Below, one piece after another: positions 1 through 8,105 of a stretch of DNA of 64,000 bases. The DNA is from Fontisphaera persica (GTDB taxonomy: Bacteria; Verrucomicrobiota; Verrucomicrobiia; Limisphaerales; Fontisphaeraceae), in NCBI RefSeq assembly GCF_024832785.1, contig NZ_CP116615.1, positions 558,001-622,000 on the forward strand, read 5' to 3'. A model generated the notes under the pieces. That model did no database searches and had not been told where the DNA came from. It saw only the letters and a list, made by a program, of their open reading frames with translations. A program made the translations under genes and the position numbers. Position 1 is the stretch's first letter. Each line of letters starts with the position of its first letter.

Positions 1-398
1 TGCGCTCGAATGCGCCACCGTTGGAATACTTCGTGGACATGCTGGCGGCGCTGCAACATTGCGATGACACCGCCCGCTTTTACTTGCGCGCTTTCATGGG
101 CAACACCGCCCTGTTTCTTTCCGGCATTTTCCCGGATCGGATCAGATACCGGGCGGCGCGGCGCGGTGCCCCCAGCCTGGGGTATTACACGGGTTTGGGG
201 CGGGCGAGTTACCGCGAAGCGGGCGAGCATCGCCTGGCGCGGCAATACGAGCTGGACGGCATTTTTGATCAGCTTGCCGAGCGCTTCGAGGAAACCCGCT
301 GTGCCTTGAATGATTTGCGTGACCATCTGATCAGCCTGGATGACCACGATCCCGCGGTGGAAGCCATGTTGTCAGCGTCCGCCCGCTTGTGGTCCTAG
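1..398 (+). CDS. C-terminal part of an unrecognised protein (5' truncated by window edge)
   Basis: The frame is open from the first base and ends at a TAG at 396-398, so only the last ~131 residues are visible. The visible part is mixed acidic and basic with helical-looking stretches and no signal peptide, membrane segment or motif I recognise; it ends in an alanine/serine-rich tail. A possible internal TTG at 21 is not a convincing start, because the frame continues upstream without a stop. The threonine aldolase gene begins 56 bp downstream on the same strand, so the two could be co-transcribed. Function unknown. Confidence 0.6.
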   Translation, partial: RSNAPPLEYFVDMLAALQHCDDTARFYLRAFMGNTALFLSGIFPDRIRYRAARRGAPSLGYYTGLGRASYREAGEHRLARQYELDGIFDQLAERFEETRCALNDLRDHLISLDDHDPAVEAMLSASARLWS

Positions 399-454
399 GG
401 CAGCGCGGTGCTTTCAAGATTGCCCAGGTGCAGGTGATTTGTTAAACCCGGCGC

Positions 455-1495
455 ATGGGCACACCGAAACGTTTTTTTGCCAGCGACAATTACGCCGGCA
501 TTTGTCCCGAGGCCTGGGCGGCCTTGCAGGCGGCCAATGTGGACCATGCGCCGGCCTACGGGGACGATGAGTACACCGCGCGGGTGGCGGATAAATTGCG
601 GGAATTGTTTGAAACGCATTGCGAGGTGTTTTTTGTTTTCAACGGCACTGCCGCCAATTCGCTGGCGCTGGCCACCCTCTGCCAAAGCTATCATTCCATC
701 ATCTGCCATGAGCTGGCGCATGTGGAAACGGACGAGTGCGGCGCGCCGGAGTTTTTCTCGCATGGCACCAAGGTGCTCACCGCGCCGGGGGCCAACGGCA
801 AATTGGACCCGGCGGCCATTGAGCGGCTGGTCCGCAAGCGCAGTGACATTCACTATCCCAAGCCGCGGGCGGTGTCGCTCACCCAGGCCACGGAAGTGGG
901 CACCGTGTACACGGTGGACGAAATCCGCGCCATCTGGGCGCGAGCGCGCAGCCTGGGACTGCGGATTCACATGGACGGCGCCCGCTTTGCCAACGCGGTG
1001 GCCTCGTTGGGAGTGGCGCCCAAGGAAATCACCTGGCAGGCGGGAGTGGATGTGCTGTGTTTTGGCGGGACCAAAAACGGCCTGCCAGTGGGCGAGGCCG
1101 TCATCTTTTTCGACCGCGAGCTGGCTGCCGAATTTGCCTATCGTTGCAAGCAGGCCGGCCAGTTGGCCTCCAAAATGCGTTTCATTGCCGCCCCCTGGCT
1201 GGGCATGTTGGAAAACCACACCTGGTTGCGCCATGCCGCCCACGCCAACGCCATGGCCGCCCGCATGGAAACTGCGCTGCGTGAATTGCAGGTGCCCATC
1301 CTTTTTCCCCGGCAGGCCAATGCCGTCTTTGCCGAATTTTCCCTGCCGGTGCAGGAAGGTTTGCGCGCGCGGGGATGGCGCTTCTACACCTTCATCGGCC
1401 AGGGGGGGTGCCGATTAATGTGCGCCTGGGACACGCGCCCGGAGGATGTGGATGCTTTTGTGACCGATGTCCGCGAGCTGTTAAAGTCCTGCTAA
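455..1495 (+). CDS. ltaE: Low-specificity L-threonine aldolase (PLP, fold type I)
   Basis: 346 residues, the normal length for the beta-eliminating lyase/threonine aldolase family. It should cleave L-threonine or L-allo-threonine to glycine and acetaldehyde in the cytoplasm. The N-terminus has the family's FASDNYAGICPE opening (D-N in the substrate pocket) and an acidic GDDEYT loop. FNGTAANSLAL forms the phosphate-binding region, HMDGARFANA carries the Asp that contacts the pyridine nitrogen, and FGGTKNG holds the Schiff-base lysine at about K207. ATG at 455 places these motifs at the usual distances. There is no strong Shine-Dalgarno sequence. It is convergent with the export-type gene at 1567-2337, and a hairpin lies between them. 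Family assignment is secure; substrate stereopreference cannot be read from sequence. Confidence 0.9.
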   Translation: MGTPKRFFASDNYAGICPEAWAALQAANVDHAPAYGDDEYTARVADKLRELFETHCEVFFVFNGTAANSLALATLCQSYHSIICHELAHVETDECGAPEFFSHGTKVLTAPGANGKLDPAAIERLVRKRSDIHYPKPRAVSLTQATEVGTVYTVDEIRAIWARARSLGLRIHMDGARFANAVASLGVAPKEITWQAGVDVLCFGGTKNGLPVGEAVIFFDRELAAEFAYRCKQAGQLASKMRFIAAPWLGMLENHTWLRHAAHANAMAARMETALRELQVPILFPRQANAVFAEFSLPVQEGLRARGWRFYTFIGQGGCRLMCAWDTRPEDVDAFVTDVRELLKSC

Positions 1496-1506
1496 ATCAG
1501 GCGCAG

Positions 1507-1539
1507 AAAAAAAACGGGACGGCCCCCAAGGGCCGTCCC
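1507..1539 (-). terminator. Rho-independent terminator for the minus-strand export-type gene
   Basis: A perfect 10-bp stem (1516-1525 with 1530-1539, GGGACGGCCC arms, CCAA loop) is flanked on its low-coordinate side by eight A residues (1507-1514). Read on the minus strand this is a GC-rich hairpin followed by a run of eight U. It lies 27 bp beyond the stop of the 1567-2337 gene. The same stem may slow plus-strand transcripts from ltaE, but there is no U tract in that direction. Confidence 0.8.
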
Positions 1540-1566
1540 CGTGACACACGCAGATGAAACCGGCTC

Positions 1567-2337
1567 TCAACGGGCGGCCAACTGCGAAACCCGGGTCACT
1601 TCAGGTTGTTGGGCTGTCGGCGCCATCCCCGATTTGGCGGCCACCGGCAGCGGTTTGCCGTGTGACAAGGCGCAGAAGAGCTTCAGTTGATCCACCGGCA
1701 GTGCCGGACGGTCCGTGATGGGCCGCCGTCCCGGCCAGGAGGAAGCCGGCACGCTGACGATGTCGCCGTCCTGCAGCGGGATGTCATTCTGGTAACCCTC
1801 TGCCATGATGCGTTCGACATCCACCGTGAACTGTTCGGTGGCGCCATTCGCCAGCGTGCGGCTCACGCGCACCTTCTGCAAATTCGCAAAGCGGCTGGGG
1901 CCCAGGAAATAAACGGCTTGGGCGAGGTGGGTGTTGATTTGCCGCTCCAGATAAACCACCCCTTGGGCTTCCCCGCAAAACGTCACCGTTCCCCGGGCTT
2001 TGGCTGGGTTGGGGGCGCTTGCCGCAAATTGAAGCTGGGTGTCCGGCGCGTATTGGGCCGCCAACGCCTGCGCCGCCGTGTTCAGCTCTTCCACCGTCCG
2101 TCCGGCGGCGGGCAGAGACAGGCAATCCGCAAAGGAAGTGGTCACTGGCAAATCCACCTGTCCCAGGTGGCTCACTTTTAGCTCCACCTGCGTGGGAGCC
2201 TGGCCGGCTTTGCCCAGATTCAGGATGACTTTGTCGCCCGGTCTGAGCCGGGGAGCGGTTTGAGGTTGCGGGTCAGCGGCCAGTGCGAGGGCCGCACTCA
2301 CGGCCAGAATCATCATGCTGTGTGTCACGTTTTTCAT
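1567..2337 (-). CDS. Secreted polysaccharide-export-type protein (Poly_export/SLBB-like)
   Basis: 256 residues from the ATG at 2337. It has a Sec signal peptide (about residues 1-20, ending ALALAA) and then a PRLRPGDKVIL opening, the hallmark of the Wza-type polysaccharide-export domain. A VSHLGQVDLP strand and an AAGRTVEEL segment follow, like the TVDxxGxIxLP and GxTxxEA parts of that domain. The second half resembles a divergent SLBB domain (LQDGDIVSVPA). There is no lipobox cysteine, unlike classical Wza. The frame stays open upstream to 2817, but that extension runs antisense to the start of the next gene and lacks a signal peptide, so it is not used. A terminator follows. No capsule or chain-length genes are adjacent, so a role in export is inferred from the domain alone. 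Confidence 0.6.
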   Translation of the reverse strand: MKNVTHSMMILAVSAALALAADPQPQTAPRLRPGDKVILNLGKAGQAPTQVELKVSHLGQVDLPVTTSFADCLSLPAAGRTVEELNTAAQALAAQYAPDTQLQFAASAPNPAKARGTVTFCGEAQGVVYLERQINTHLAQAVYFLGPSRFANLQKVRVSRTLANGATEQFTVDVERIMAEGYQNDIPLQDGDIVSVPASSWPGRRPITDRPALPVDQLKLFCALSHGKPLPVAAKSGMAPTAQQPEVTRVSQLAAR

Positions 2338-2503
2338 ACGTAGCCAACGTACGCTTCGGCCTTTTGGGTCGAAATCGGCGCAAATCGGTTTGTGGGGTCG
2401 GAAGTGTTGCGAATAAAATGTCAGAATATTCTTACGCCGGTGTGTGGCCTTGCGGCGGTTGCATTTGACAGGCCGCCTCCTTGAGGTCATTTTGCAAGGC
2501 GAT

Positions 2504-4429
2504 ATGAAAGCACATTTTTTCGGGCGCTGGCTTTGCCTATGGGTGGTTTGTTTGTGGCTGGCAAATTTAGGCATTCCGGTTTGGGGACAGGCCACGGCCC
2601 CGACCACCAACGCTCCGGCGGTAATCCTGGGCAATACGCTGGCAAAAATCGCATCATTGTTGGAGCCGACACCTGGAGCGGTAACCGAGACTTTGTCAGG
2701 CCAGATAAAACTCGTCCGCGCCCAGGGTGTGCCCCGGGAATTTACCGGCGCCAAAGCCAGTTTGGCCCTGCAGGCCCCCGACCGGCTGCGCATCGAAGCC
2801 CGGCTGGAAGAGCGCACTTATGCGCTCGGCCGGAATGGTCAAACGCTGTGGATTTACGCTGGAGCGAAACAATTTGGCATCGTGGGCCAGCCGGGATTAC
2901 CGCGGTTTTCCACTGCGCCGGAGAAATTGGACCGCACCAAACTGGGGCGTTTGAAGTTGCCGGTGTCTTCGGAGCAACTGGCATTGCTCCCCTTATTTTT
3001 CACTTACGAAGTGTTGCCCGAGGAAGTCATCGAGGGCGAAAAGTGTGACGTTTTCAGGGCGCGGCCCCTGCCTCAGGCCACCCAGGCCCTGGGGGTCCCC
3101 CCCGGCACGCTTACGCTGGCGGTGCGGCGCAAGGATGCGTTGCCGGTGCGCATCGGATGGAATGACGGCAAACAGATGGATGTCCTGGTGGCACTGGAGA
3201 ATCTCCGGCTGGAGCCGTCGTGGCCGGAGGAACGGTGGAATATTCCGGCTCAGGCGGGGGACCGGATTGAAAAGGTGGCGTTGGGACACGTAACTCGTTT
3301 CCTGACCGTGGCGCTCAATTCCCTGAATCAAAAAATCCCCACGCTTCCCGAAACCGTGACCGGCCAGCATCGGTTGGTGGCTACTGAGGGCGAGGGCCGC
3401 CTGGAAGAGGTGGATGGGACCCTGGTCTTGTTCGTCAAAGGCACGCCGGAGGAGATGGGACGCCAGCACGGCGTGTTGCTGCGCAAACAGGTGCGTTCCC
3501 TGGTGGACCAGATTCTTTATGGAGTCGGCGTGGGCAGCAGCTTTGAAAAGGGGCGCTGGTTCTTTGGCGAGATTGAAGAAGCCCAGGCCCGGTTGAAGGT
3601 GGACGAGCGTTATTTGCGCGAAATGGATGCGCTGGCGCAGGCCGCGGGGTTGGAGCGCGAGGAGGTGCGGCTGGCCAATTTCTTTCCCGAGCTTTTCCAT
3701 TGCAGTGGCTTCGCCCTCTTTGGCAAGGCCACGCAGGGAGGGCGAATGTATCACGGCCGCATTCTGGATTATTTGAAAGGGGTGGGGCTGGAGCAGAACG
3801 CCGTGGTGATGGTCATGCAGCCGTCGGATGCCCACGCCTGGGTTAATGTGGGCTATGCCGGATTTGTGGGCACGGTCACGGCGATGAATGAAAAGCACAT
3901 TGCCATCGGCGAAATGGGCGGCCGCGGCGAAGGCTTATGGGACGGCAAACCGATGGCGCAATTGATGCGCGAAGTCATGGAGCGCGCCAGCACCCTGGAT
4001 GAGGCCGTGTCCATCATGCGCCGCGGGCCGCGCACGTGTGAGTATTATTACGTCATCTCGGATGCGAAAAACAGGAAGGCCGTGGGCATAGCGGCAACAC
4101 CAGATACTTTTGAGACCATTTGGCCCGGCCAATCCCATCCGCGCCTGCCTCATGCCTTTGCGGATGTGGTGCTCATGTCGGCGGGGGACCGTTATGAGGC
4201 GCTGGCAGCGCGCGTGCGCGAGAATTATGGAAAGTTTGACGCCACCTCAGCTCGCGCGCTCATGAACCGCCCCGTTTGCATGGGGTCCAATATCCAGTCC
4301 GTGCTCTTTGAGCCGGATACCCTCGATTTTTGGGTGGCCAATGCGGACAGTAAAAATGTGGCCAGCCACACTCGCTACACCCGTTACAACCTCAAGCGAC
4401 TGCTGGAAGCTCCCCCCGCAGGCAAGTAA
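2504..4429 (+). CDS. Secreted C45-family acyltransferase/peptidase with N-terminal LolA-like domain
   Basis: 641 residues with a Sec signal peptide (about residues 1-29, W/L/V-rich, ending VWGQA). Residues ~45-280 resemble a LolA-like lipoprotein-carrier fold (LKLPVSSEQLALLPL, YEVLPEEVIEGEKCDVFRA). Residues ~300-640 are a C45 domain (acyl-CoA:6-APA acyltransferase/phospholipase-B-like Ntn hydrolase): VKGTPEEMGRQHGVLL, a probable nucleophile cysteine at C400 in FHCSGFALF, and MYHGRILDYLKG. In classical C45 enzymes the cysteine becomes the new N-terminus after self-cleavage; here that would release the ~400-residue upstream part. ATG 2504 is chosen because it opens the signal peptide, and an earlier in-frame start (2444) does not. 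The gene is convergent with prmA. Substrate unknown; amide or ester acyl transfer or hydrolysis in the envelope is inferred. Confidence 0.75.
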   Translation: MKAHFFGRWLCLWVVCLWLANLGIPVWGQATAPTTNAPAVILGNTLAKIASLLEPTPGAVTETLSGQIKLVRAQGVPREFTGAKASLALQAPDRLRIEARLEERTYALGRNGQTLWIYAGAKQFGIVGQPGLPRFSTAPEKLDRTKLGRLKLPVSSEQLALLPLFFTYEVLPEEVIEGEKCDVFRARPLPQATQALGVPPGTLTLAVRRKDALPVRIGWNDGKQMDVLVALENLRLEPSWPEERWNIPAQAGDRIEKVALGHVTRFLTVALNSLNQKIPTLPETVTGQHRLVATEGEGRLEEVDGTLVLFVKGTPEEMGRQHGVLLRKQVRSLVDQILYGVGVGSSFEKGRWFFGEIEEAQARLKVDERYLREMDALAQAAGLEREEVRLANFFPELFHCSGFALFGKATQGGRMYHGRILDYLKGVGLEQNAVVMVMQPSDAHAWVNVGYAGFVGTVTAMNEKHIAIGEMGGRGEGLWDGKPMAQLMREVMERASTLDEAVSIMRRGPRTCEYYYVISDAKNRKAVGIAATPDTFETIWPGQSHPRLPHAFADVVLMSAGDRYEALAARVRENYGKFDATSARALMNRPVCMGSNIQSVLFEPDTLDFWVANADSKNVASHTRYTRYNLKRLLEAPPAGK

Positions 4430-4481
4430 GTGCAGCAGTCGAGGAATGGCCCAAGCGTTAATCGAACCGAATTGAAGGGGG

Positions 4482-5378
4482 TCAAGGGACGCCAAAGGTG
4501 GCCCCGGTCCACTCTCCCCGGTCGCGCCGCCGCAGGAGTTGCAGCCCCAAATCGGCGTATGTTTTTTGAACAGCGGGGAAGCGCTCGGTCAAAATGCCGG
4601 CCAGCACCAAGTGACCGCGGGACGCAGCGCAACCGGCGATGCGCGCCGCATGTTGCACCAATAACTCATCGGTTAAATTGGCAGCCACGACATCAAAGGC
4701 TGGATGGCGGGGGAGCGTGTATGACGCAACGTCAGCTTGAAAAAAACGAATCTGGCGGCCGACGCCATTGGCGCGGGCATTGGCGCGGGCCACTCGCACG
4801 GCTTCGGGGTCGTTATCCAGCGCGGTAATGCGGCGATACCCCAGCCGCGCCGCCGCAATGGCGAGCAGACCGGAGCCGGTGCCCAAATCCAGAAAAGTGG
4901 CCGTACCCCGGCGTGACAGGCGCACCAATTCCTGCAAGCAGTAGTGGGTGGTGGGATGGTGTCCCGTCCCAAAGCTCAAGCCGGGGTCCAGCACGATGAG
5001 CTGTTGCCCGGGCCGGGGAGGCGTGGTGTCCCACGTAGGCCGAATGAGCAGGGCCTTGCCGATGCGGATGGGCCGGATGTTGCGTTGCCAGGCTTTCACC
5101 CAGTCTCGGGCGGTCAGACGTTTCACCAACACGTCCCCCGCGCCTTGGCGTGCATGGCGTACAAGCGTCGGCAGATGGCGCAAGCGCTCGCGCAATTCGG
5201 CCAGGGTGGATGGGGCAGGTTTTTCTGACAGGTAAACGGAAACCGACGCCGCGTCGGAATCTGCCGCGGTGTAGGCGCAGGCCGGAGTCTGGAAAAAGTC
5301 TTCCAACCAATCCTGGACGGCCTCTTCCTGTCCTTTGCGGAGCGGGATGAAGACCTGCCAAAGGGAGGAGGTTTTCAT
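4482..5378 (-). CDS. prmA: Ribosomal protein L11 methyltransferase
   Basis: 298 residues from the ATG at 5378. SAM-dependent methylation of ribosomal protein L11 in the cytoplasm. The N-terminal substrate-binding part (VFIPLRKGQEEAVQDWLEDFF) is followed by DPGLSFGTGHHPTT, typical of PrmA, then the Rossmann motif LDLGTGSGLLAIAAA, an acidic strand end (ITALDNDPEA) and VAANLTDELL at the catalytic NPPY-like position. A much longer in-frame start at 5600 would run antisense through the phosphatase gene and is rejected. The start overlaps the stop of the phosphatase by 4 bp (ATGA type), so the pair is translationally coupled and co-transcribed with rph. Confidence 0.92.
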   Translation of the reverse strand: MKTSSLWQVFIPLRKGQEEAVQDWLEDFFQTPACAYTAADSDAASVSVYLSEKPAPSTLAELRERLRHLPTLVRHARQGAGDVLVKRLTARDWVKAWQRNIRPIRIGKALLIRPTWDTTPPRPGQQLIVLDPGLSFGTGHHPTTHYCLQELVRLSRRGTATFLDLGTGSGLLAIAAARLGYRRITALDNDPEAVRVARANARANGVGRQIRFFQADVASYTLPRHPAFDVVAANLTDELLVQHAARIAGCAASRGHLVLAGILTERFPAVQKTYADLGLQLLRRRDRGEWTGATFGVP

Positions 5379-5998
5379 GTCCCGGGCGTTTTCCAGGGGG
5401 TGTAGTTGGCCAACTGGATTTCGGGGGGGCGGCCGCCGCCGGCATCCACCGCCGCCACCGAGGCATAATCCACATCGAAAAGCGCCATGCGTGAGAGCGG
5501 CATTTCCAGCAAGGAGGCCAGCAGTTGGCGAATGACGCCGCCATGCGCAAAAACCGCGATGGTTTGGCCCGCGTGCCGCAGGAGTTTGTCCTGCAACCAA
5601 GGTTCCAGCCGGGCGCGAATTTGCGCTCCGGTTTCGCCTTCCGGAATACGCCCCTGCTCAATCCATTCCAGCCAGTCCCAGGGATCGGCGTTGAATTGCT
5701 CGCGGACTTGGCGGAAGTGAAGGCCCGTCCAGCGGCCAAAGTCGAATTCGCGGAGTGCCTCCTCGAAGACTGGCGTCAGGAGCAGGTGGCCGTTGCAAGG
5801 CTCCAAGGTCTGGCGGACGCGCAACATGGGGCTGGCGTAAATGGCTTCCAGCGGCAGGCGTTGGACGTACTCTGCCAGCCGTTGGGCCTGTTCGTGGCCA
5901 AAGGGGGAGAGTCCCATGTCAATGCGGCCGCCGAAAACCCGGTGGTAACGTTCCTCCACCTCGGCGTGCCGGATGAAATAAAGGCGCGTGCGTTTCAT
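5375..5998 (-). CDS. Histidine phosphatase family protein (phosphoglycerate-mutase-like)
   Basis: 207 residues. The RHA(E) phosphohistidine motif is at residues 10-13 (FIRHAEVEE), the second conserved arginine is in ASPMLRVRQT, EFDFGRWTG matches the alpha-ribazole phosphatase/PGM-like signature, and the second catalytic histidine is in VFAHGGVIRQLL. It therefore removes or transfers a phosphate through a phosphohistidine intermediate in the cytoplasm. The family includes CobC-type alpha-ribazole phosphatases and broad phosphatases, and no cobalamin gene is nearby to settle it. It overlaps rph by 4 bp upstream and prmA by 4 bp downstream. Confidence 0.85.
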   Translation of the reverse strand: MKRTRLYFIRHAEVEERYHRVFGGRIDMGLSPFGHEQAQRLAEYVQRLPLEAIYASPMLRVRQTLEPCNGHLLLTPVFEEALREFDFGRWTGLHFRQVREQFNADPWDWLEWIEQGRIPEGETGAQIRARLEPWLQDKLLRHAGQTIAVFAHGGVIRQLLASLLEMPLSRMALFDVDYASVAAVDAGGGRPPEIQLANYTPWKTPGT

Positions 5999-6762
5999 GC
6001 GGCCCGCAAGGCGGCTTGTTGAAGGCCAAGCAACTGATGAATGCCGGCCCGGCCCAGCTCCAAAAGCTGGCGCAGTTGTGCTTCGGTGAAGGTGGCTTCC
6101 TCGCCCGAGCCCTGCACTTCGATGTATTCGCCGGCGTCATTCATCACCAGGTTCATGTCCACCGCCGCTGCCACATCTTCCGCGTAACACAGGTCCAGCA
6201 GGGGCATTCCGCCCACCAGGCCCACGCTCACCGCCGCCACTGCATGCTTCAAGGGGTTTTCCGCCAGCATCCCGGCGGCCAGCCATTGGCGGATGGCCAG
6301 GGCCAGGGCCACATACGACCCGGTGATGGCAGCGGTGCGGGTCCCGCCGCCCGCTTGCAGGACATCACAGTCCACCCACACGGTGCGCTCCCCCAATTTC
6401 TCCAAATCCATGCAGGCGCGCAAAGAACGCCCGATGAGCCGCTGGATTTCCTGGGTCCGGCCTTCCAGCTTGCCGCGGCTGGATTCGCGGGCCTTCCGTG
6501 TGGCGGTGGAATAAGGGAGCATGGAATATTCGGCGGTCAGCCAGCCGCCGGAAACCTGCTGCTCCTTCATCCATCGGGGCACTTCCGCCTCGACGCTAAT
6601 GGCGCAAATGACGCGAGTTTGGCCCCACTCAATCAGGACGGAACCAGCCGCGGCCGGCGCAATGCCCGGCTGAAAACGTACGGGCCGGAGCTGGTCGGGG
6701 CGGCGGCCGTCCGCCCGGCCGGTGGGCAGCGGGCTGTTGGCGTTGATGAGTGCATCACTCAT
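5995..6762 (-). CDS. rph: Ribonuclease PH
   Basis: 255 residues, normal for RNase PH, the phosphorolytic 3'-5' exonuclease that trims tRNA precursors. Characteristic segments are GRADGRRPDQLRPV near the N-terminus, GQTRVICAISVE, GWLTAEYSMLPYSTATR, SRGKLEGRTQEIQRLIGRSLRA (phosphate-binding arginines), VDCDVLQAGGGTRTAAI and YAEDVAAAVDMNLVM. First gene of an overlapping rph-phosphatase-prmA set. The receiver-kinase gene stops 71 bp upstream on the same strand, so read-through from the signalling cluster is possible. Confidence 0.95.
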   Translation of the reverse strand: MSDALINANSPLPTGRADGRRPDQLRPVRFQPGIAPAAAGSVLIEWGQTRVICAISVEAEVPRWMKEQQVSGGWLTAEYSMLPYSTATRKARESSRGKLEGRTQEIQRLIGRSLRACMDLEKLGERTVWVDCDVLQAGGGTRTAAITGSYVALALAIRQWLAAGMLAENPLKHAVAAVSVGLVGGMPLLDLCYAEDVAAAVDMNLVMNDAGEYIEVQGSGEEATFTEAQLRQLLELGRAGIHQLLGLQQAALRAA

Positions 6763-6833
6763 AAGCCCAAAATGCTAAGGGGTGTGGCCGCCAGCGGCAA
6801 TGGAAAACCCGCGGCCAGCCATGGGCGGGTGTC

Positions 6834-8105
6834 TCAGGATTCGGCGCGCCCGGAAATCAGGCCTTCGTAGATTTCTTCGTAGAGGCTCCACTGTTTTGAA
6901 TCCGGCTGCGGCAGACGGTCATGCTCCGGCGGCAGGCCGGACAGATGAATATGGAAACGGGTGCCTCCTTGCGGCGCGTTGTCCACGGCGATTTGGCCGC
7001 CCTCGTGATAGACCAGGAAAAAGCAGGCCATCAGATTTATGCCCAGCTCCTGAGGATGCGGCGAGCGGCTGTAAAAGGGGTCAAACAAAAATCGCAGGTC
7101 ATCCGCGCTCAAGCCACGGCCATTGTCCTCCAGCAGGATGTCCACCCCCTGGCCCCCGGCACCAGGTTGCAACTGCCACTTTATGGTGCAGCCGCTGGGG
7201 AGGGTGAGGATTTCGTCGCGCAACAACAAATCAAACAGGCGCCGGATTTTGGCCGGGTGACCGCGCAGGGGCGGCAACTGGGGGTCGCATTGCAACTGAA
7301 TGCGGAGCTGCTGGCGCTGAAGTTCGGGTTGCGCCACCGCAATGGCCTCCTGCAGGAGCGCGGCGACATCCACCAGGGCGGTCTCTCCCGCTTCCGCCCG
7401 GTCGGCCGCCGCTCCCAGGCTGCTGAGCATTTCGGTGATGCGCTGGATTTGCCCCTGGGCCATGGCGTGAAACTCGCGCCAATACTCCGGATCGCGCAAG
7501 GTGTTGGGACTGATTTTTTCTTCCGCCATTTTGACCGGGGCAAGTTCCAGAAAGGTGCGGATGGCCACCAGCGAATTGCGCAGATGATGATTAAGGCCGG
7601 CGGAAAACATGCCCAGACTGAGGAGGCGGTCTGTGAGCATGAGACGGTGCAGGGTGGAGATTTTTTCCCGCAACAACTGGTCCCGCTCGTGTTGCACGAT
7701 GAAAAATTGCAGGGCGTGGCGAAGGACATGCTCCAACTCCACGGGGTCCCAGGGTTTGGTGATGTATTTGTAGATGGCGCCTTCGTTCACGGCGGCGATG
7801 GCGGCATCTAGCTCCGCATAGGCCGTGGTCAGAATGCGCACAATGCGGGGGTATTGGCGGCGGGCTTTTTCGAGCAACTGCACTCCTTTTTCGCCCGGCA
7901 TGCGCTGGTCAGTCATCAACACGCCCAGTTCGGCGTGATGCGCCTCCAGCAGGCGATGGCCCTCGGCGGCGTTGGGGGCAGTAAGGATGCGAAACTGCTG
8001 CCCAAAGGCTGCTTGAAACATGCGCAGGGAGGCCTCTTCGTCGTCCACGTAGAGGATGGCAAAGCGACGGTAGTCAAATTCAGGCTGGCTTGGGGACGGA
8101 TGCAT
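6834..8105 (-). CDS. PhcR-like response regulator with C-terminal histidine-kinase core
   Basis: 423 residues: an N-terminal receiver domain (~15-135) followed by a kinase core in place of a DNA-binding output. Receiver residues are the acidic pair D21/D22 (ILYVDDEE), phosphoacceptor D66 (MTDQRMPGEKG), T93 and K117 (YKYITKPWD). The H-box is GLNHHLRNSLVAIRT with H173/H174. In the ATPase domain the G1 motif EDNGRGL is present, but the N-box region (RRLFDLLLRDEILT) lacks the usual asparagines, so ATP binding may be weak or lost. REC plus kinase without DNA binding is the architecture reported for PhcR/PhcQ in Ralstonia. The ATG at 8105 is preferred; it overlaps the upstream hybrid kinase by 26 bp, implying translational coupling. 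A longer start at 8171 is less likely. Confidence 0.8.
   Translation of the reverse strand: MHPSPSQPEFDYRRFAILYVDDEEASLRMFQAAFGQQFRILTAPNAAEGHRLLEAHHAELGVLMTDQRMPGEKGVQLLEKARRQYPRIVRILTTAYAELDAAIAAVNEGAIYKYITKPWDPVELEHVLRHALQFFIVQHERDQLLREKISTLHRLMLTDRLLSLGMFSAGLNHHLRNSLVAIRTFLELAPVKMAEEKISPNTLRDPEYWREFHAMAQGQIQRITEMLSSLGAAADRAEAGETALVDVAALLQEAIAVAQPELQRQQLRIQLQCDPQLPPLRGHPAKIRRLFDLLLRDEILTLPSGCTIKWQLQPGAGGQGVDILLEDNGRGLSADDLRFLFDPFYSRSPHPQELGINLMACFFLVYHEGGQIAVDNAPQGGTRFHIHLSGLPPEHDRLPQPDSKQWSLYEEIYEGLISGRAES

Noticed and set aside
2338-2817. Upstream extension of the export-type protein
   Set aside because: It would remove the signal peptide from the N-terminus and run antisense through the start of the C45 gene; the ATG at 2337 fits much better.
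5379-5600. N-terminal extension of prmA
   Set aside because: The extra residues are glycine/proline/arginine-rich antisense of the phosphatase; the ATG at 5378 gives the normal PrmA length and a 4-bp coupling overlap.
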